A DNA stretch of 21,561 bases from the NCBI GenBank assembly GCA_034437515.1, contig DAOTTX010000108.1, positions 1 through 21,561 of the forward strand. Reading direction: 5' to 3'. The notes beneath the pieces were generated by a model, which was not told the origin of the DNA, searched no databases, and was given only the letters and a program-made list of their open reading frames with translations. The stretch's first letter is position 1, and each line of letters begins with the position of its first letter. Below, one piece after another: positions 14,401 to 21,561 of this stretch. Source of the DNA: DAOTTX01 sp034437515. Lineage in GTDB: Bacteria; Chloroflexota; Anaerolineae; Aggregatilineales; Phototrophicaceae. The position numbers were made by a program, and so were the translations under genes.

Positions 14401-15564
14401 TTAGCGTTGTAATCGGGCGAGGCGTTCAGCCGCTTCTTCGAGCGTTTGATCGTTCTTGCAAAATGCAAAGCGGATTTGCTTCCGCGCCATATGTTTGTGT
14501 GCATCGCTGTAAAAGAACGTCGGCGGGATCATCGCAACGCCGGCGGTTTCGATAGCGTGGCGGGCAAAGGCGACGTCATCACCGTCGAACACATCGCTGA
14601 AATCCGCCATGACGAAGTAAGTGCCCTGCGGTATGCGGGCCGTCATCCCCGCCGCGTGGATGCCTTGCATCATCAGGTCACGCTTCTGGGTATACATCGC
14701 ACGGTATTCTTCATAGTAACCGCTTGGCAATTTGAACGCTTCCGCGACGGCGACCTGAGCGGGATGATTGGTCGCAAAGGCGATGAACTGGTGCGCCTGG
14801 GCTAACCCACGCATCAGTTCTGGTGGGCCGTAAGCCCAACCGACCTTCCAGCCGGTCATACCGAAGGACTTACCGGCACTGCCGATTGTCACAGTGCGCT
14901 CGAACATCCCCGGCAGGGTGGCGATGGGAATGTGCCGCGCATCATCGAACAATAAATGCTCGTAGACATCATCGCTGATGACGGTGACGTCGAATTCTTT
15001 ACAAAGGTCAGCGATAATCGTCAGTTCATCCGCAGTGAATACGCGCCCGGTTGGGTTGTGCGGTGTGTTGATCATAATTGCCCGCGTTTTCTCGGAAAAG
15101 GCGGCACGCATTTCATCGACGTCAAACGTCCATTCTGGCGGTTGCAACGGCACATAAACCGGGGTAGCACCTGCCATCATGATGCCGGGGACGTAGCTGT
15201 CGAAAAACGGCTCGATGACGATCACCTCATCACCCGCATCGACTAAGCCCATGACGGCGGCGAAGATGGCTTCCGTCGCGCCCGGTGTGACGATGACGGC
15301 ATCCGGCTCGACGTGTAAGCCGTAGCTGCGGTCAGCATGGTTGGCGATCCCCTGGCGCAGTGTGGGGATGCCGGGGCCAGGGGCGTACTGGTTGTGGTCA
15401 CCGGATTGTAAAGCGTGGACGAACGCCTCAACGACTGCGGCGGGGCCGTCAAAATCCGGCTTGCCCTGACCCAGGTTGACGGCGTTATGCTGGCGGGCGA
15501 GGTTGTTGATCTCGGTGAAAATTGTCGTGCCGAACCCGGCGACACGATTAGAAATTGCAGGCAT
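14401..15564 (-). CDS. PLP-dependent aminotransferase, class I/II (kynurenine/glutamine/methionine type)
   Basis: This 387-residue cytoplasmic enzyme is of fold type I. NPTG (170-173) contacts PLP, DDVYE (198-202) holds the Asp/Tyr that bind the cofactor ring, and SAGKSFGMTGWKVGW has the Schiff-base Lys232. The N-terminal INLxxGxPDFDGP-like stretch (VNLGQGKPDFDGP, 29-41) and QYAPGPGIPTLR (59-70) are typical of the kynurenine-oxoglutarate/glutamine transaminase K and YbdL-like methionine aminotransferase group. The amino donor cannot be fixed from sequence. Nearby cystathionine enzymes make methionine or another sulfur amino acid a reasonable guess. The ATG at 15564 has GGAG about 12 bases upstream, a long spacing; no better start is seen. 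Confidence 0.92.
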   Translation of the reverse strand: MPAISNRVAGFGTTIFTEINNLARQHNAVNLGQGKPDFDGPAAVVEAFVHALQSGDHNQYAPGPGIPTLRQGIANHADRSYGLHVEPDAVIVTPGATEAIFAAVMGLVDAGDEVIVIEPFFDSYVPGIMMAGATPVYVPLQPPEWTFDVDEMRAAFSEKTRAIMINTPHNPTGRVFTADELTIIADLCKEFDVTVISDDVYEHLLFDDARHIPIATLPGMFERTVTIGSAGKSFGMTGWKVGWAYGPPELMRGLAQAHQFIAFATNHPAQVAVAEAFKLPSGYYEEYRAMYTQKRDLMMQGIHAAGMTARIPQGTYFVMADFSDVFDGDDVAFARHAIETAGVAMIPPTFFYSDAHKHMARKQIRFAFCKNDQTLEEAAERLARLQR

Positions 15565-15686
15565 AGGTCTAATTTGCTCCGATTAGAAAACATCTCAGGG
15601 GGCAATTGTAACGTAAAATCAGGCAAAAACTGCTATATCATCAAAAATATTCACGGGTGTCATCAGTAACGTTGATGAAAACCCCA

Positions 15687-15715
15687 ATGACATCCGGCCA
15701 TTTTTTAGGTAGAAT
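15687..15715 (+). promoter_or_regulatory. Promoter of the aconitase gene
   Basis: ATGACA (15687-15692, 5 of 6) and TAGAAT (15710-15715, 5 of 6) are separated by exactly 17 bases. Transcription would start near 15722, leaving a leader of about 83 bases. The leader contains a small hairpin, CTGTTC (15740-15745) with GAACAG (15753-15758). Confidence 0.65.
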
Positions 15716-15804
15716 CATACTGATACTAACAATTTAAATCTGTTCTTTAGATGAACAGCCCCAGAAGATCTGTATTTGCTGCATGAGCATTAAGGTGAAC
15801 CCAT

Positions 15805-18528
15805 ATGAGTCCTAAATTAGATAGTTTCGGCGCACGCGGTAAATTTGATACCGGTAGCGGCGAAGCAGTCATTTACCGTTTGAACAAGTTAATCGAAGAC
15901 GGTATCGGTCATGTTGATAAGCTGCCGTTTAGCATTAAGATTATGCTGGAAAACGCCCTGCGTAATCTTGACGGTGAGCAGGTCAGCGAAGACGATGTGA
16001 AAAACCTCGCGAATTGGGATCATACCAAGCCGATGGGCGTAGAAGTCCCTTACATCCCGGCGCGTGTGATCTTACAAGATTTTACCGGCGTCCCGGCGAT
16101 TGTTGACCTCGCCGCGCTGCGCAGCGCGATGGCCCGCATGGGCGGTGATCCGCAGAAGATTAACCCGGTCGTGCCGGTCGATCTGGTGATTGACCACTCT
16201 GTACAGGTGGATAGCTTCGCCCGGCGTGAGGCGCTGCGCATCAACAGCGAGATCGAGTTCCAGCGCAACCAGGAACGCTACGAGTTCCTACATTGGGGGC
16301 AAAAAGCCTTCGATAACTTTAAGGTCGTCCCACCTGCAACCGGGATCGTACATCAGGTCAATCTCGAATTTCTGGCAAAGGTCGTTCAACTGCGTGAAAT
16401 CGACGGCGAGACGGTCGCCCTGCCGGATACACTCGTCGGCACGGACAGCCATACGACCATGATTAACGGCCTCGGCGTGGTCGGTTGGGGTGTCGGTGGC
16501 ATTGAAGCGGAAGCCTCGATGCTTGGGCAACCCATTTATATGCTGATGCCGGAAGTGATCGGCTTTAAGCTCACCGGGCGCTTGCCGGAAGGTGCGACCG
16601 CAACCGACCTCGTGCTGGTCGTCACGCAGATGCTGCGCAAGAAGGGCGTTGTCGGCAAGTTCGTGGAGTTCTACGGGCGAGGGCTGAGCAACATGACGCT
16701 GCCGGATCGTGCGACTATCGCCAACATGGCACCCGAATACGGCGCGACGATGGGTTTCTTCCCGGTCGATGACGAGGTGCTGGCCTACATGGAACGCACT
16801 GGGCGTGATGCCGATCTGATCGAATTAGTCGGTAATTACTGTAAGGAACAGGGCATCTTCCGCACGGATGACATGCCCGACCCGCTCTATAACGACATGC
16901 TCGAACTCGACCTCAGCACGGTGGAGCCAAGCATGGCGGGGCCGATGCGCCCGCAGGATCGCGTGCTGCTCAAGGACATGAAGAGCCGCTTTCAGGAAGT
17001 GCTGGTCGCGCCGGTCGGCCCGCAAGGGTTTGAACTCGATGAAGACGAACTCAAACGCACTGCTATCGTCGAAGACAACGGCGAGGAAATCACACATGGT
17101 GCGGTGGCTATCGCCGCGATTACAAGCTGTACCAATACCAGTAACCCCTCGGTGATGATCGCCGCCGGTCTTGTCGCTAAGAAGGCCGTCGAGCTTGGCT
17201 TGGAGCGCAAACCCTACGTCAAGACCAGCCTCGCGCCTGGTTCTAAAGTCGTGACGGAATACCTCAACAAAGCTGACTTGATGGACGACCTCGAAGCGCT
17301 CGGTTTTTACACGGTCGGGTATGGCTGCACCACTTGCATTGGCAACAGTGGCCCGCTGCCGGAGCCGGTCAGTGAGGCCATTCAGGGTAGTGACCTGGTC
17401 GCGACGAGTGTGTTGAGTGGTAACCGCAACTTTGCCGGTCGCATCAGCCCGGATATTCGTGCCAATTATCTCGCGTCGCCGCCGCTGGTGGTCGCTTATG
17501 CGCTGGCGGGGACGGTCGATATTGACATGAACGAAGACCCCATCGGCACGGACAAGAACGGCAACGATGTTTATCTCAAGGACATCTGGCCTACACAGCA
17601 AGAAGTGTTGGATGTGGTGCAGAACAGCATCAGCCCGCAGATGTACAACGAACAATACGGCAATGTCTACGACGGTAACGAGGTCTGGAACAACATCCCT
17701 AGCACAGATGAGCCGATCTACCAATGGAATGACGACAGCACCTACATTCAGGAGCCGCCTTTCTTCGTAGATATGCCGATCTCGCCGCCGCCCGTCGAGC
17801 CGGTTCACGGCGCACGGGTAATCGGCCTGTTCGGTGACTCGGTGACGACCGATCACATTTCCCCGGCTGGTAGCATCAAGAGTGACAGCCCGGCGGGTCT
17901 TTACCTGCAAGATAAGGCTGTGGAGCGCAAGGACTTCAACAGCTACGGTAGCCGGCGTGGTAACGACCGGGTGATGACACGCGGTACGTTCGGCAACGTG
18001 CGCCTGCGCAATACCCTCGTCCCTGGCAGCGAAGGCAACGTGACCTATCACCTACCCAGCGGTGAACAGATGACGTTCTACGATGCGGCGATGAAATACA
18101 AAGAAAATGATACGCCGCTGATTGTCCTCGCGGGTAAGGACTACGGCATGGGGTCCAGCCGTGACTGGGCGGCAAAAGGCACGCTGCTGCAAGGCATCAA
18201 GGCCGTGATCGCGGAGAGCTTCGAGCGCATCCACCGCAGCAACCTCGTGATGATGGGCGTGTTGCCGCTGACTTTCGAGGAAGGAGAAAACTGGGAGAAG
18301 CTCGGCCTGACCGGACACGAGCACTACGACATGCTCGGCCTGGATGACGACGTCAAACCGGGGCAGAAGCTAGAAGTCATCGCCACTGATAAGGACGGCA
18401 ACGAGACGCGCTTTAACGCGGTCGTCCGCCTGGATACGCCGGTCGAGGTAACGTACTACAAGAACGGTGGCATCCTGCACACCGTTCTGCGCAACTTCCT
18501 CAACGAAGATCAGAAGGAAATGGCGTAG
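15805..18528 (+). CDS. Aconitate hydratase (AcnA/IRP1 type)
   Basis: It interconverts citrate and isocitrate through cis-aconitate in the TCA cycle, in the cytoplasm. The 907-residue length fits AcnA. The [4Fe-4S] cluster ligands are Cys442 (in SCTNTSNPS), Cys508 and Cys511 (in GCTTCIGNSGPL). Substrate-site motifs are intact: DHSVQVD, GTDSHTTMINGLGVVGWGVGG in two parts, and in the C-terminal swivel domain GDSVTTDHISPAG and YGMGSSRDWAAKG. ATG 15805 follows TAAGGTG (15791-15797) by 7 bases. The gene has its own promoter and a hairpin terminator, so it is a single-gene unit. AcnA proteins of this type can also bind RNA when the cluster is lost; nothing here shows whether this one does. Confidence 0.97.
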   Translation: MSPKLDSFGARGKFDTGSGEAVIYRLNKLIEDGIGHVDKLPFSIKIMLENALRNLDGEQVSEDDVKNLANWDHTKPMGVEVPYIPARVILQDFTGVPAIVDLAALRSAMARMGGDPQKINPVVPVDLVIDHSVQVDSFARREALRINSEIEFQRNQERYEFLHWGQKAFDNFKVVPPATGIVHQVNLEFLAKVVQLREIDGETVALPDTLVGTDSHTTMINGLGVVGWGVGGIEAEASMLGQPIYMLMPEVIGFKLTGRLPEGATATDLVLVVTQMLRKKGVVGKFVEFYGRGLSNMTLPDRATIANMAPEYGATMGFFPVDDEVLAYMERTGRDADLIELVGNYCKEQGIFRTDDMPDPLYNDMLELDLSTVEPSMAGPMRPQDRVLLKDMKSRFQEVLVAPVGPQGFELDEDELKRTAIVEDNGEEITHGAVAIAAITSCTNTSNPSVMIAAGLVAKKAVELGLERKPYVKTSLAPGSKVVTEYLNKADLMDDLEALGFYTVGYGCTTCIGNSGPLPEPVSEAIQGSDLVATSVLSGNRNFAGRISPDIRANYLASPPLVVAYALAGTVDIDMNEDPIGTDKNGNDVYLKDIWPTQQEVLDVVQNSISPQMYNEQYGNVYDGNEVWNNIPSTDEPIYQWNDDSTYIQEPPFFVDMPISPPPVEPVHGARVIGLFGDSVTTDHISPAGSIKSDSPAGLYLQDKAVERKDFNSYGSRRGNDRVMTRGTFGNVRLRNTLVPGSEGNVTYHLPSGEQMTFYDAAMKYKENDTPLIVLAGKDYGMGSSRDWAAKGTLLQGIKAVIAESFERIHRSNLVMMGVLPLTFEEGENWEKLGLTGHEHYDMLGLDDDVKPGQKLEVIATDKDGNETRFNAVVRLDTPVEVTYYKNGGILHTVLRNFLNEDQKEMA

Positions 18529-18581
18529 GGGAGGCTGCCAGCCTTTCGGCGATCAGTTTTCAGAAGCGAAATCAAAGAACG

Positions 18582-18614
18582 GCGTCCATCCGAGTGGGTG
18601 GGCGCTGTTTATTT
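18582..18614 (+). terminator. Terminator of the aconitase gene
   Basis: GCGTCCATCC (18582-18591) pairs with GGGTGGGCGC (18596-18605) over 10 positions, two of them G-U, around the loop GAGT. The tail is TGTTTATTT. It lies 54 bases past the aconitase stop. Confidence 0.75.
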
Positions 18615-18623
18615 GCCGTTGCT

Positions 18624-18651
18624 TTGGTCATCAACGTGGAGACGCTATAAT
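18624..18651 (+). promoter_or_regulatory. Promoter of the hydroxyacid dehydrogenase gene
   Basis: TTGGTC (18624-18629), a 16-base spacer and a perfect TATAAT (18646-18651) lie just before the gene. Transcription would start near 18658, giving a leader of about 28 bases. Confidence 0.55.
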
Positions 18652-18674
18652 GGCAAGCAAATAGATTTTCGCAA

Positions 18675-18679
18675 AGGAG
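18675..18679 (+). promoter_or_regulatory. Ribosome site choosing between two adjacent ATG codons
   Basis: AGGAG lies 3 bases before ATG 18683 and 6 bases before ATG 18686. The second spacing is the more usual, so 18686 is preferred. Confidence 0.6.
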
Positions 18680-18685
18680 CTTATG

Positions 18686-19726
18686 ATGGCTGGTAAACCT
18701 ATTGTTATTTTAGACCCGCACTTCCGCACGATGGATGAGATCTTCGCACCGCATGACCTCGAACATCTGCATGAGGTCGCCGATGTGCGCTGGGGCAAAG
18801 ATGAACCGATGCCGGAGGCTGCGTTCCTTGAGGCGTTGCCGGAAGCGGAGGTCATCATCTGTGCGTTTTGGCGTTACGGTGATGTGCTGCCACAGGCTAA
18901 AAAGTTACGGGCGATCTTTTCCGTCGAGGGCGCTTTCCCGATGGGTCTCGATTATGATTATTGCTTCGCGCATCATATTCGTGTGGTCAGCGTCGCACCG
19001 ACCTTTGCCCGTCAGGTCGCGGAGATGTGTGTCGGCATGGCGATTTCGGCCTGCCGAGAAATCAATATCGGTGATCGTGGCTTCCGTGAGGGAGATGAGA
19101 AATATCTCCATGCGGGTAACGAGACCACTTTCATGCTTTATGACAAGTCGGTCGGGTTCATCGGCTATGGCAACCTGGCGCGTGAATTACAAAAGTTGTT
19201 GCGGCCTTTCGGTGTCAGTTTTTCAGCTTACGATCCCTGGTTAACTGATGGCTTTATCCGTTCGCAAGGGGTGGAGCCGACCTCGCTGGAAGATTTACTG
19301 GAGCAATCACGTTTTATCTTCGTGCTTGCTGCGCCGACGGTTGAGAACCGGGCCTTGCTCTCACGAGAGTACCTCGAACGCATCCAACAGGATGCCGTGC
19401 TCGTGCTGATGAGCCGTGCACATGTGATCGACTTTGACGCTGTGACCGACCTGGTGCTACAGGGGCGCTTTCGGTTTGCGACCGATGTACTGCCGACCGA
19501 GCCGCTGGCAGCAGATCACCCGATACGGCAGGCGGAACATGCTATTCTCTCTGCACATCGGGCGGGGTCTGTGCGTGAGGGGTTGCACGAGATCGGTGAG
19601 ATGGTCACAGACGACGTCGAAGCCGTGCTGAGTGGGTATCCGCCGCAACGGTTGCCGTCGCTCCAACCGGAGTTAGCACGTCGTTACGCAACGATTGTTG
19701 TGCCCTCACCGGAAGATGAGACATAG
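18686..19726 (+). CDS. D-isomer specific 2-hydroxyacid dehydrogenase (phosphoglycerate dehydrogenase-like)
   Basis: It is an NAD-dependent oxidoreductase acting on an unknown 2-hydroxy or 2-keto acid in the cytoplasm. The 346-residue protein has the Rossmann motif VGFIGYGNLA (157-166; the usual third Gly is Ala165) with Asp183 at the end of the second strand, favouring NAD over NADP. The catalytic set is complete: Arg244 in MSRAHVID, Glu272 in DVLPTEPL and His291 in LSAHRAGS. There is no C-terminal ACT domain, so it is not a full-length regulated SerA. The dehydrogenase motif usually reads sRGxxvde; here Gly is Ala245. The gene has its own promoter after the aconitase terminator and is followed by a terminator before the convergent acyl-CoA synthetase gene. 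Confidence 0.9.
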   Translation: MAGKPIVILDPHFRTMDEIFAPHDLEHLHEVADVRWGKDEPMPEAAFLEALPEAEVIICAFWRYGDVLPQAKKLRAIFSVEGAFPMGLDYDYCFAHHIRVVSVAPTFARQVAEMCVGMAISACREINIGDRGFREGDEKYLHAGNETTFMLYDKSVGFIGYGNLARELQKLLRPFGVSFSAYDPWLTDGFIRSQGVEPTSLEDLLEQSRFIFVLAAPTVENRALLSREYLERIQQDAVLVLMSRAHVIDFDAVTDLVLQGRFRFATDVLPTEPLAADHPIRQAEHAILSAHRAGSVREGLHEIGEMVTDDVEAVLSGYPPQRLPSLQPELARRYATIVVPSPEDET

Positions 19727-19733
19727 ATCGCGC

Positions 19734-19778
19734 AATCAGGGCATGGGTCAAGTAACCTCATGCCTTGATTGGCTTTTG
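19734..19778. terminator. Terminator between convergent genes
   Basis: AATCAGGGCATG (19734-19745) pairs with CATGCCTTGATT (19759-19770) over 12 positions, one G-U, with a 13-base loop. GGCTTTTGC follows on the plus strand. It ends the dehydrogenase gene and sits next to the stop of the acyl-CoA synthetase gene, so it may act in both directions, better on the plus strand. Confidence 0.75.
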
Positions 19779-21407
19779 CTATTGCAGTTCTAGTTCGCCC
19801 TTGCTGTAGCTTTTCCGCAGCACCTTTTTATCGAACTTGCCCACACTCGTCTTGGGGATTTCATCGACGAAGACGTAGTGATCGGGCAGCCAGAACTTTG
19901 CGAACTTGGGCGCGAGGAACTCGTTCAGTTCTTCGGCGGTGACTTCCGCGTCTGAGGCCAGCACCACACACGCCAGCGGACGCTCCGACCACTTCTCGTC
20001 AGGGATGGCGATCACAGACGCTTCCATCACCTGCGGGTGGGAGATCAGCGCGTTTTCCAACTCGACCGAGCTAATCCATTCGCCACCGCTCTTGACGAGG
20101 TCTTTGGTGCGGTCGGTGATCTGCATGATGCCGTCCGGGTCAATGGTGACAACGTCGCCGGTGCGGAACCAGCCGTCTTTCGTCATGTAGGATTCGTCCG
20201 GCTCGCGTCTGAAATATTGCTTGATGATCCAGGGGCCACGCACCTGTAGCTCGCCCATCGTCTCACCGTCCCAGGGGAGTTCGTTACCGTTCAGGTCAAC
20301 GATGCGCATCTCCACCCCGCCGATGGCGTAGCCTTGTTTGGCTTTGACGTCCAACTGCTCGTCTTTGGATAGCTGCTCGTGTTTGCTCAACAACTTGGAA
20401 ACCGTCCCCAATGGCGAGAGTTCCGTCATGCCCCAGGCGTGCAGCACGCTGACGTCTAACTCGTTCTCGTAGGCTTCGATCAAGCTGCGCGGCATTGCGG
20501 AGCCGCCCACGACCAGCGACCGCACGCAGGAAATATCACGCGGGTTGCTTTTGAGGTCGTGATACAGCCCGTTCCAGATGGTCGGCACACCGGCGGCAAC
20601 GGTGATGCGCTCGGTTTCGATGATCTCCGCGAGTGTATCCGGTTTGAGATGTGGCCCCGGCATCACAATTTCCGCGCCACTCATCGCCGCCGCGTAGGGC
20701 AGGCCCCACGACATCGCGTGGAACTGCGGCACCACCGCCAGCACAGAATCAGCTTCCGTCAGGCCAAGCGCGGATGCTTGATTCTCGCCCATCGTATGTA
20801 AGTACATCGAGCGATGGCTATAGAGTGCGCCTTTCGGGTCGCCGGTCGTGCCGCTGGTATAGCACAAGCCCATCGCCATATTTTCGTCGTTGGCCTTCCA
20901 GCTAAATTCCGCGCTGGCGTTTTGCATCAGATCTTCGTAGTGTTTGACATCCGGTAGCTTGGTTTTGACATCGTCACTGGCACCAAACAGCACATAAGTG
21001 GGGTTGACCTCGATCATATCTGCGGCTTGCTCGAATAGCTTGAGCAAGGTCGCGTCGATGAAAATTACTTTGTCTTCCGCATGGTTGATGATGTAGGCCA
21101 GTTGCTCAGCGGAAAGACGAATGTTTAGTGTATGACAGACCGCACCCGCACCAGGAATACCGAAGTAAAACTCGACGTGCTGGTAGTTATTCCAGGCGAA
21201 GGTGCCGACCCGATCACCGGGGCCGATGCCGAGTTCGCCGAGCACGTTGCCAAGCTGTTTCGATCGTTTGTAAAGGTCGGCGTAGGTATATTCGTGCATA
21301 CTGCCGTCGGGGAGCTTGGTTTTAACTTTTTTGGTAGGGAACATCCGGTTAGCGTGTTCGAGGATACGATCAATCGTCAGGGGATAATCCATCATTAAGC
21401 CGTGCAT
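19779..21407 (-). CDS. Acyl-CoA synthetase, medium-chain type (AlkK/FadD-like)
   Basis: It activates a fatty acid with ATP and CoA to acyl-CoA through an acyl-adenylate, normally at the cytoplasmic side of the membrane or in the cytoplasm. The 542-residue length is usual. The AMP-binding motif YTSGTTGDPKG is at 183-193. WFRTGD and the hinge ITDRTKDLVKSGGEWIS precede the C-terminal domain, and the catalytic Lys524 lies in PKTSVGKFDKK. The start (MHGLMMDYPLTID) and AWNNYQHVEFYFGIPGAGAV are of the AlkK kind, which act on medium-chain acids; chain length is inferred. ATG 21407 has AGGAG about 10 bases upstream. An imperfect palindrome at 21491-21511 may be an operator. Confidence 0.94.
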   Translation of the reverse strand: MHGLMMDYPLTIDRILEHANRMFPTKKVKTKLPDGSMHEYTYADLYKRSKQLGNVLGELGIGPGDRVGTFAWNNYQHVEFYFGIPGAGAVCHTLNIRLSAEQLAYIINHAEDKVIFIDATLLKLFEQAADMIEVNPTYVLFGASDDVKTKLPDVKHYEDLMQNASAEFSWKANDENMAMGLCYTSGTTGDPKGALYSHRSMYLHTMGENQASALGLTEADSVLAVVPQFHAMSWGLPYAAAMSGAEIVMPGPHLKPDTLAEIIETERITVAAGVPTIWNGLYHDLKSNPRDISCVRSLVVGGSAMPRSLIEAYENELDVSVLHAWGMTELSPLGTVSKLLSKHEQLSKDEQLDVKAKQGYAIGGVEMRIVDLNGNELPWDGETMGELQVRGPWIIKQYFRREPDESYMTKDGWFRTGDVVTIDPDGIMQITDRTKDLVKSGGEWISSVELENALISHPQVMEASVIAIPDEKWSERPLACVVLASDAEVTAEELNEFLAPKFAKFWLPDHYVFVDEIPKTSVGKFDKKVLRKSYSKGELELQ

Positions 21408-21490
21408 AAGTAAGTTGCTCCTGTTGTAAAAATAACATCATGTCTATTGCACTGGACTTTATCCATTCTTGAGCAGGAAGGTTCACAATA

Positions 21491-21511
21491 GGTCAAAAAG
21501 AAATTTCGACC
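21491..21511. repeat. Imperfect palindrome upstream of the acyl-CoA synthetase gene
   Basis: In this 21-base site GGTC is mirrored by GACC and AAA by TTT (7 of 8 paired positions) around a 5-base centre. It lies 84 bases upstream of the ATG at 21407. Its size and symmetry suit a TetR-family operator, the kind of regulator that often controls fatty acid genes, but no regulator gene is in the window. Confidence 0.35.
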
Positions 21512-21561
21512 CTTTCCCTGAAACATTAACATTTCTTGTGATCCATAGAAACCTTACATTT

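Noticed and set aside
16825..18051. Long open frame on the minus strand, 408 codons
   Set aside because: It lies wholly inside the aconitase gene, whose motifs are unmistakable; its translation is rich in Arg, His and Val as expected of an antisense shadow.

Overview
The window is a 21.6 kb stretch of bacterial chromosome carrying mostly metabolic genes on both strands. It has mid-range GC, a standard genetic code and ordinary Shine-Dalgarno (SD) sites and hairpin terminators. No rRNA, tRNA, CRISPR array, transposase or phage gene was seen. The gene mix suggests a Chloroflexota (Anaerolineae-like) heterotroph: a glucose-type sugar importer without its ATPase, AcnA-type aconitase, a cystathionine beta-synthase with CBS domains, and families of membrane-anchored beta-propellers. 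That assignment is inference from style of gene content; no marker gene is present.

Layout. (1) 1-3565, plus strand: a sugar ABC importer with a solute-binding protein, a terminator, then two permeases. The binding-protein gene has an in-frame TGA at codon 40, where its family has tryptophan. (2) 3570-4199, minus: a deoxynucleoside kinase, 4 bp from the last permease gene. (3) 4330-9076, minus: a tight four-gene operon of three paralogous membrane-anchored beta-propeller proteins and a two-domain Ig-like lipoprotein, none of known function. (4) 9186-12253: a cystathionine gamma-synthase/lyase (plus), an unknown 82-residue protein (plus) and a cystathionine beta-synthase (minus), probably reverse transsulfuration. 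(5) 12440-13468, plus: a TPR protein with five C-terminal membrane segments. (6) 13490-14226, minus: two small paralogous proteins that look like free-standing histidine-kinase dimerization domains, one keeping the phospho-acceptor His and one without it. (7) 14401-15564, minus: a kynurenine/glutamine/methionine-type aminotransferase. (8) 15805-18528, plus: aconitase with a good promoter and terminator. (9) 18686-19726, plus: a D-2-hydroxyacid dehydrogenase. (10) 19779-21407, minus: a medium-chain acyl-CoA synthetase.

Working together. Sugar uptake, aconitase and the acyl-CoA synthetase feed central carbon metabolism; the two transsulfuration enzymes and perhaps the aminotransferase form a sulfur amino acid group. 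The least explained parts are the triplicated propeller operon and the pair of small HisKA-like proteins; these are the best candidates for something undescribed. No intergenic stretch exceeds about 240 bases. The intergenic sequences hold the promoters, terminators and inverted repeats listed below.
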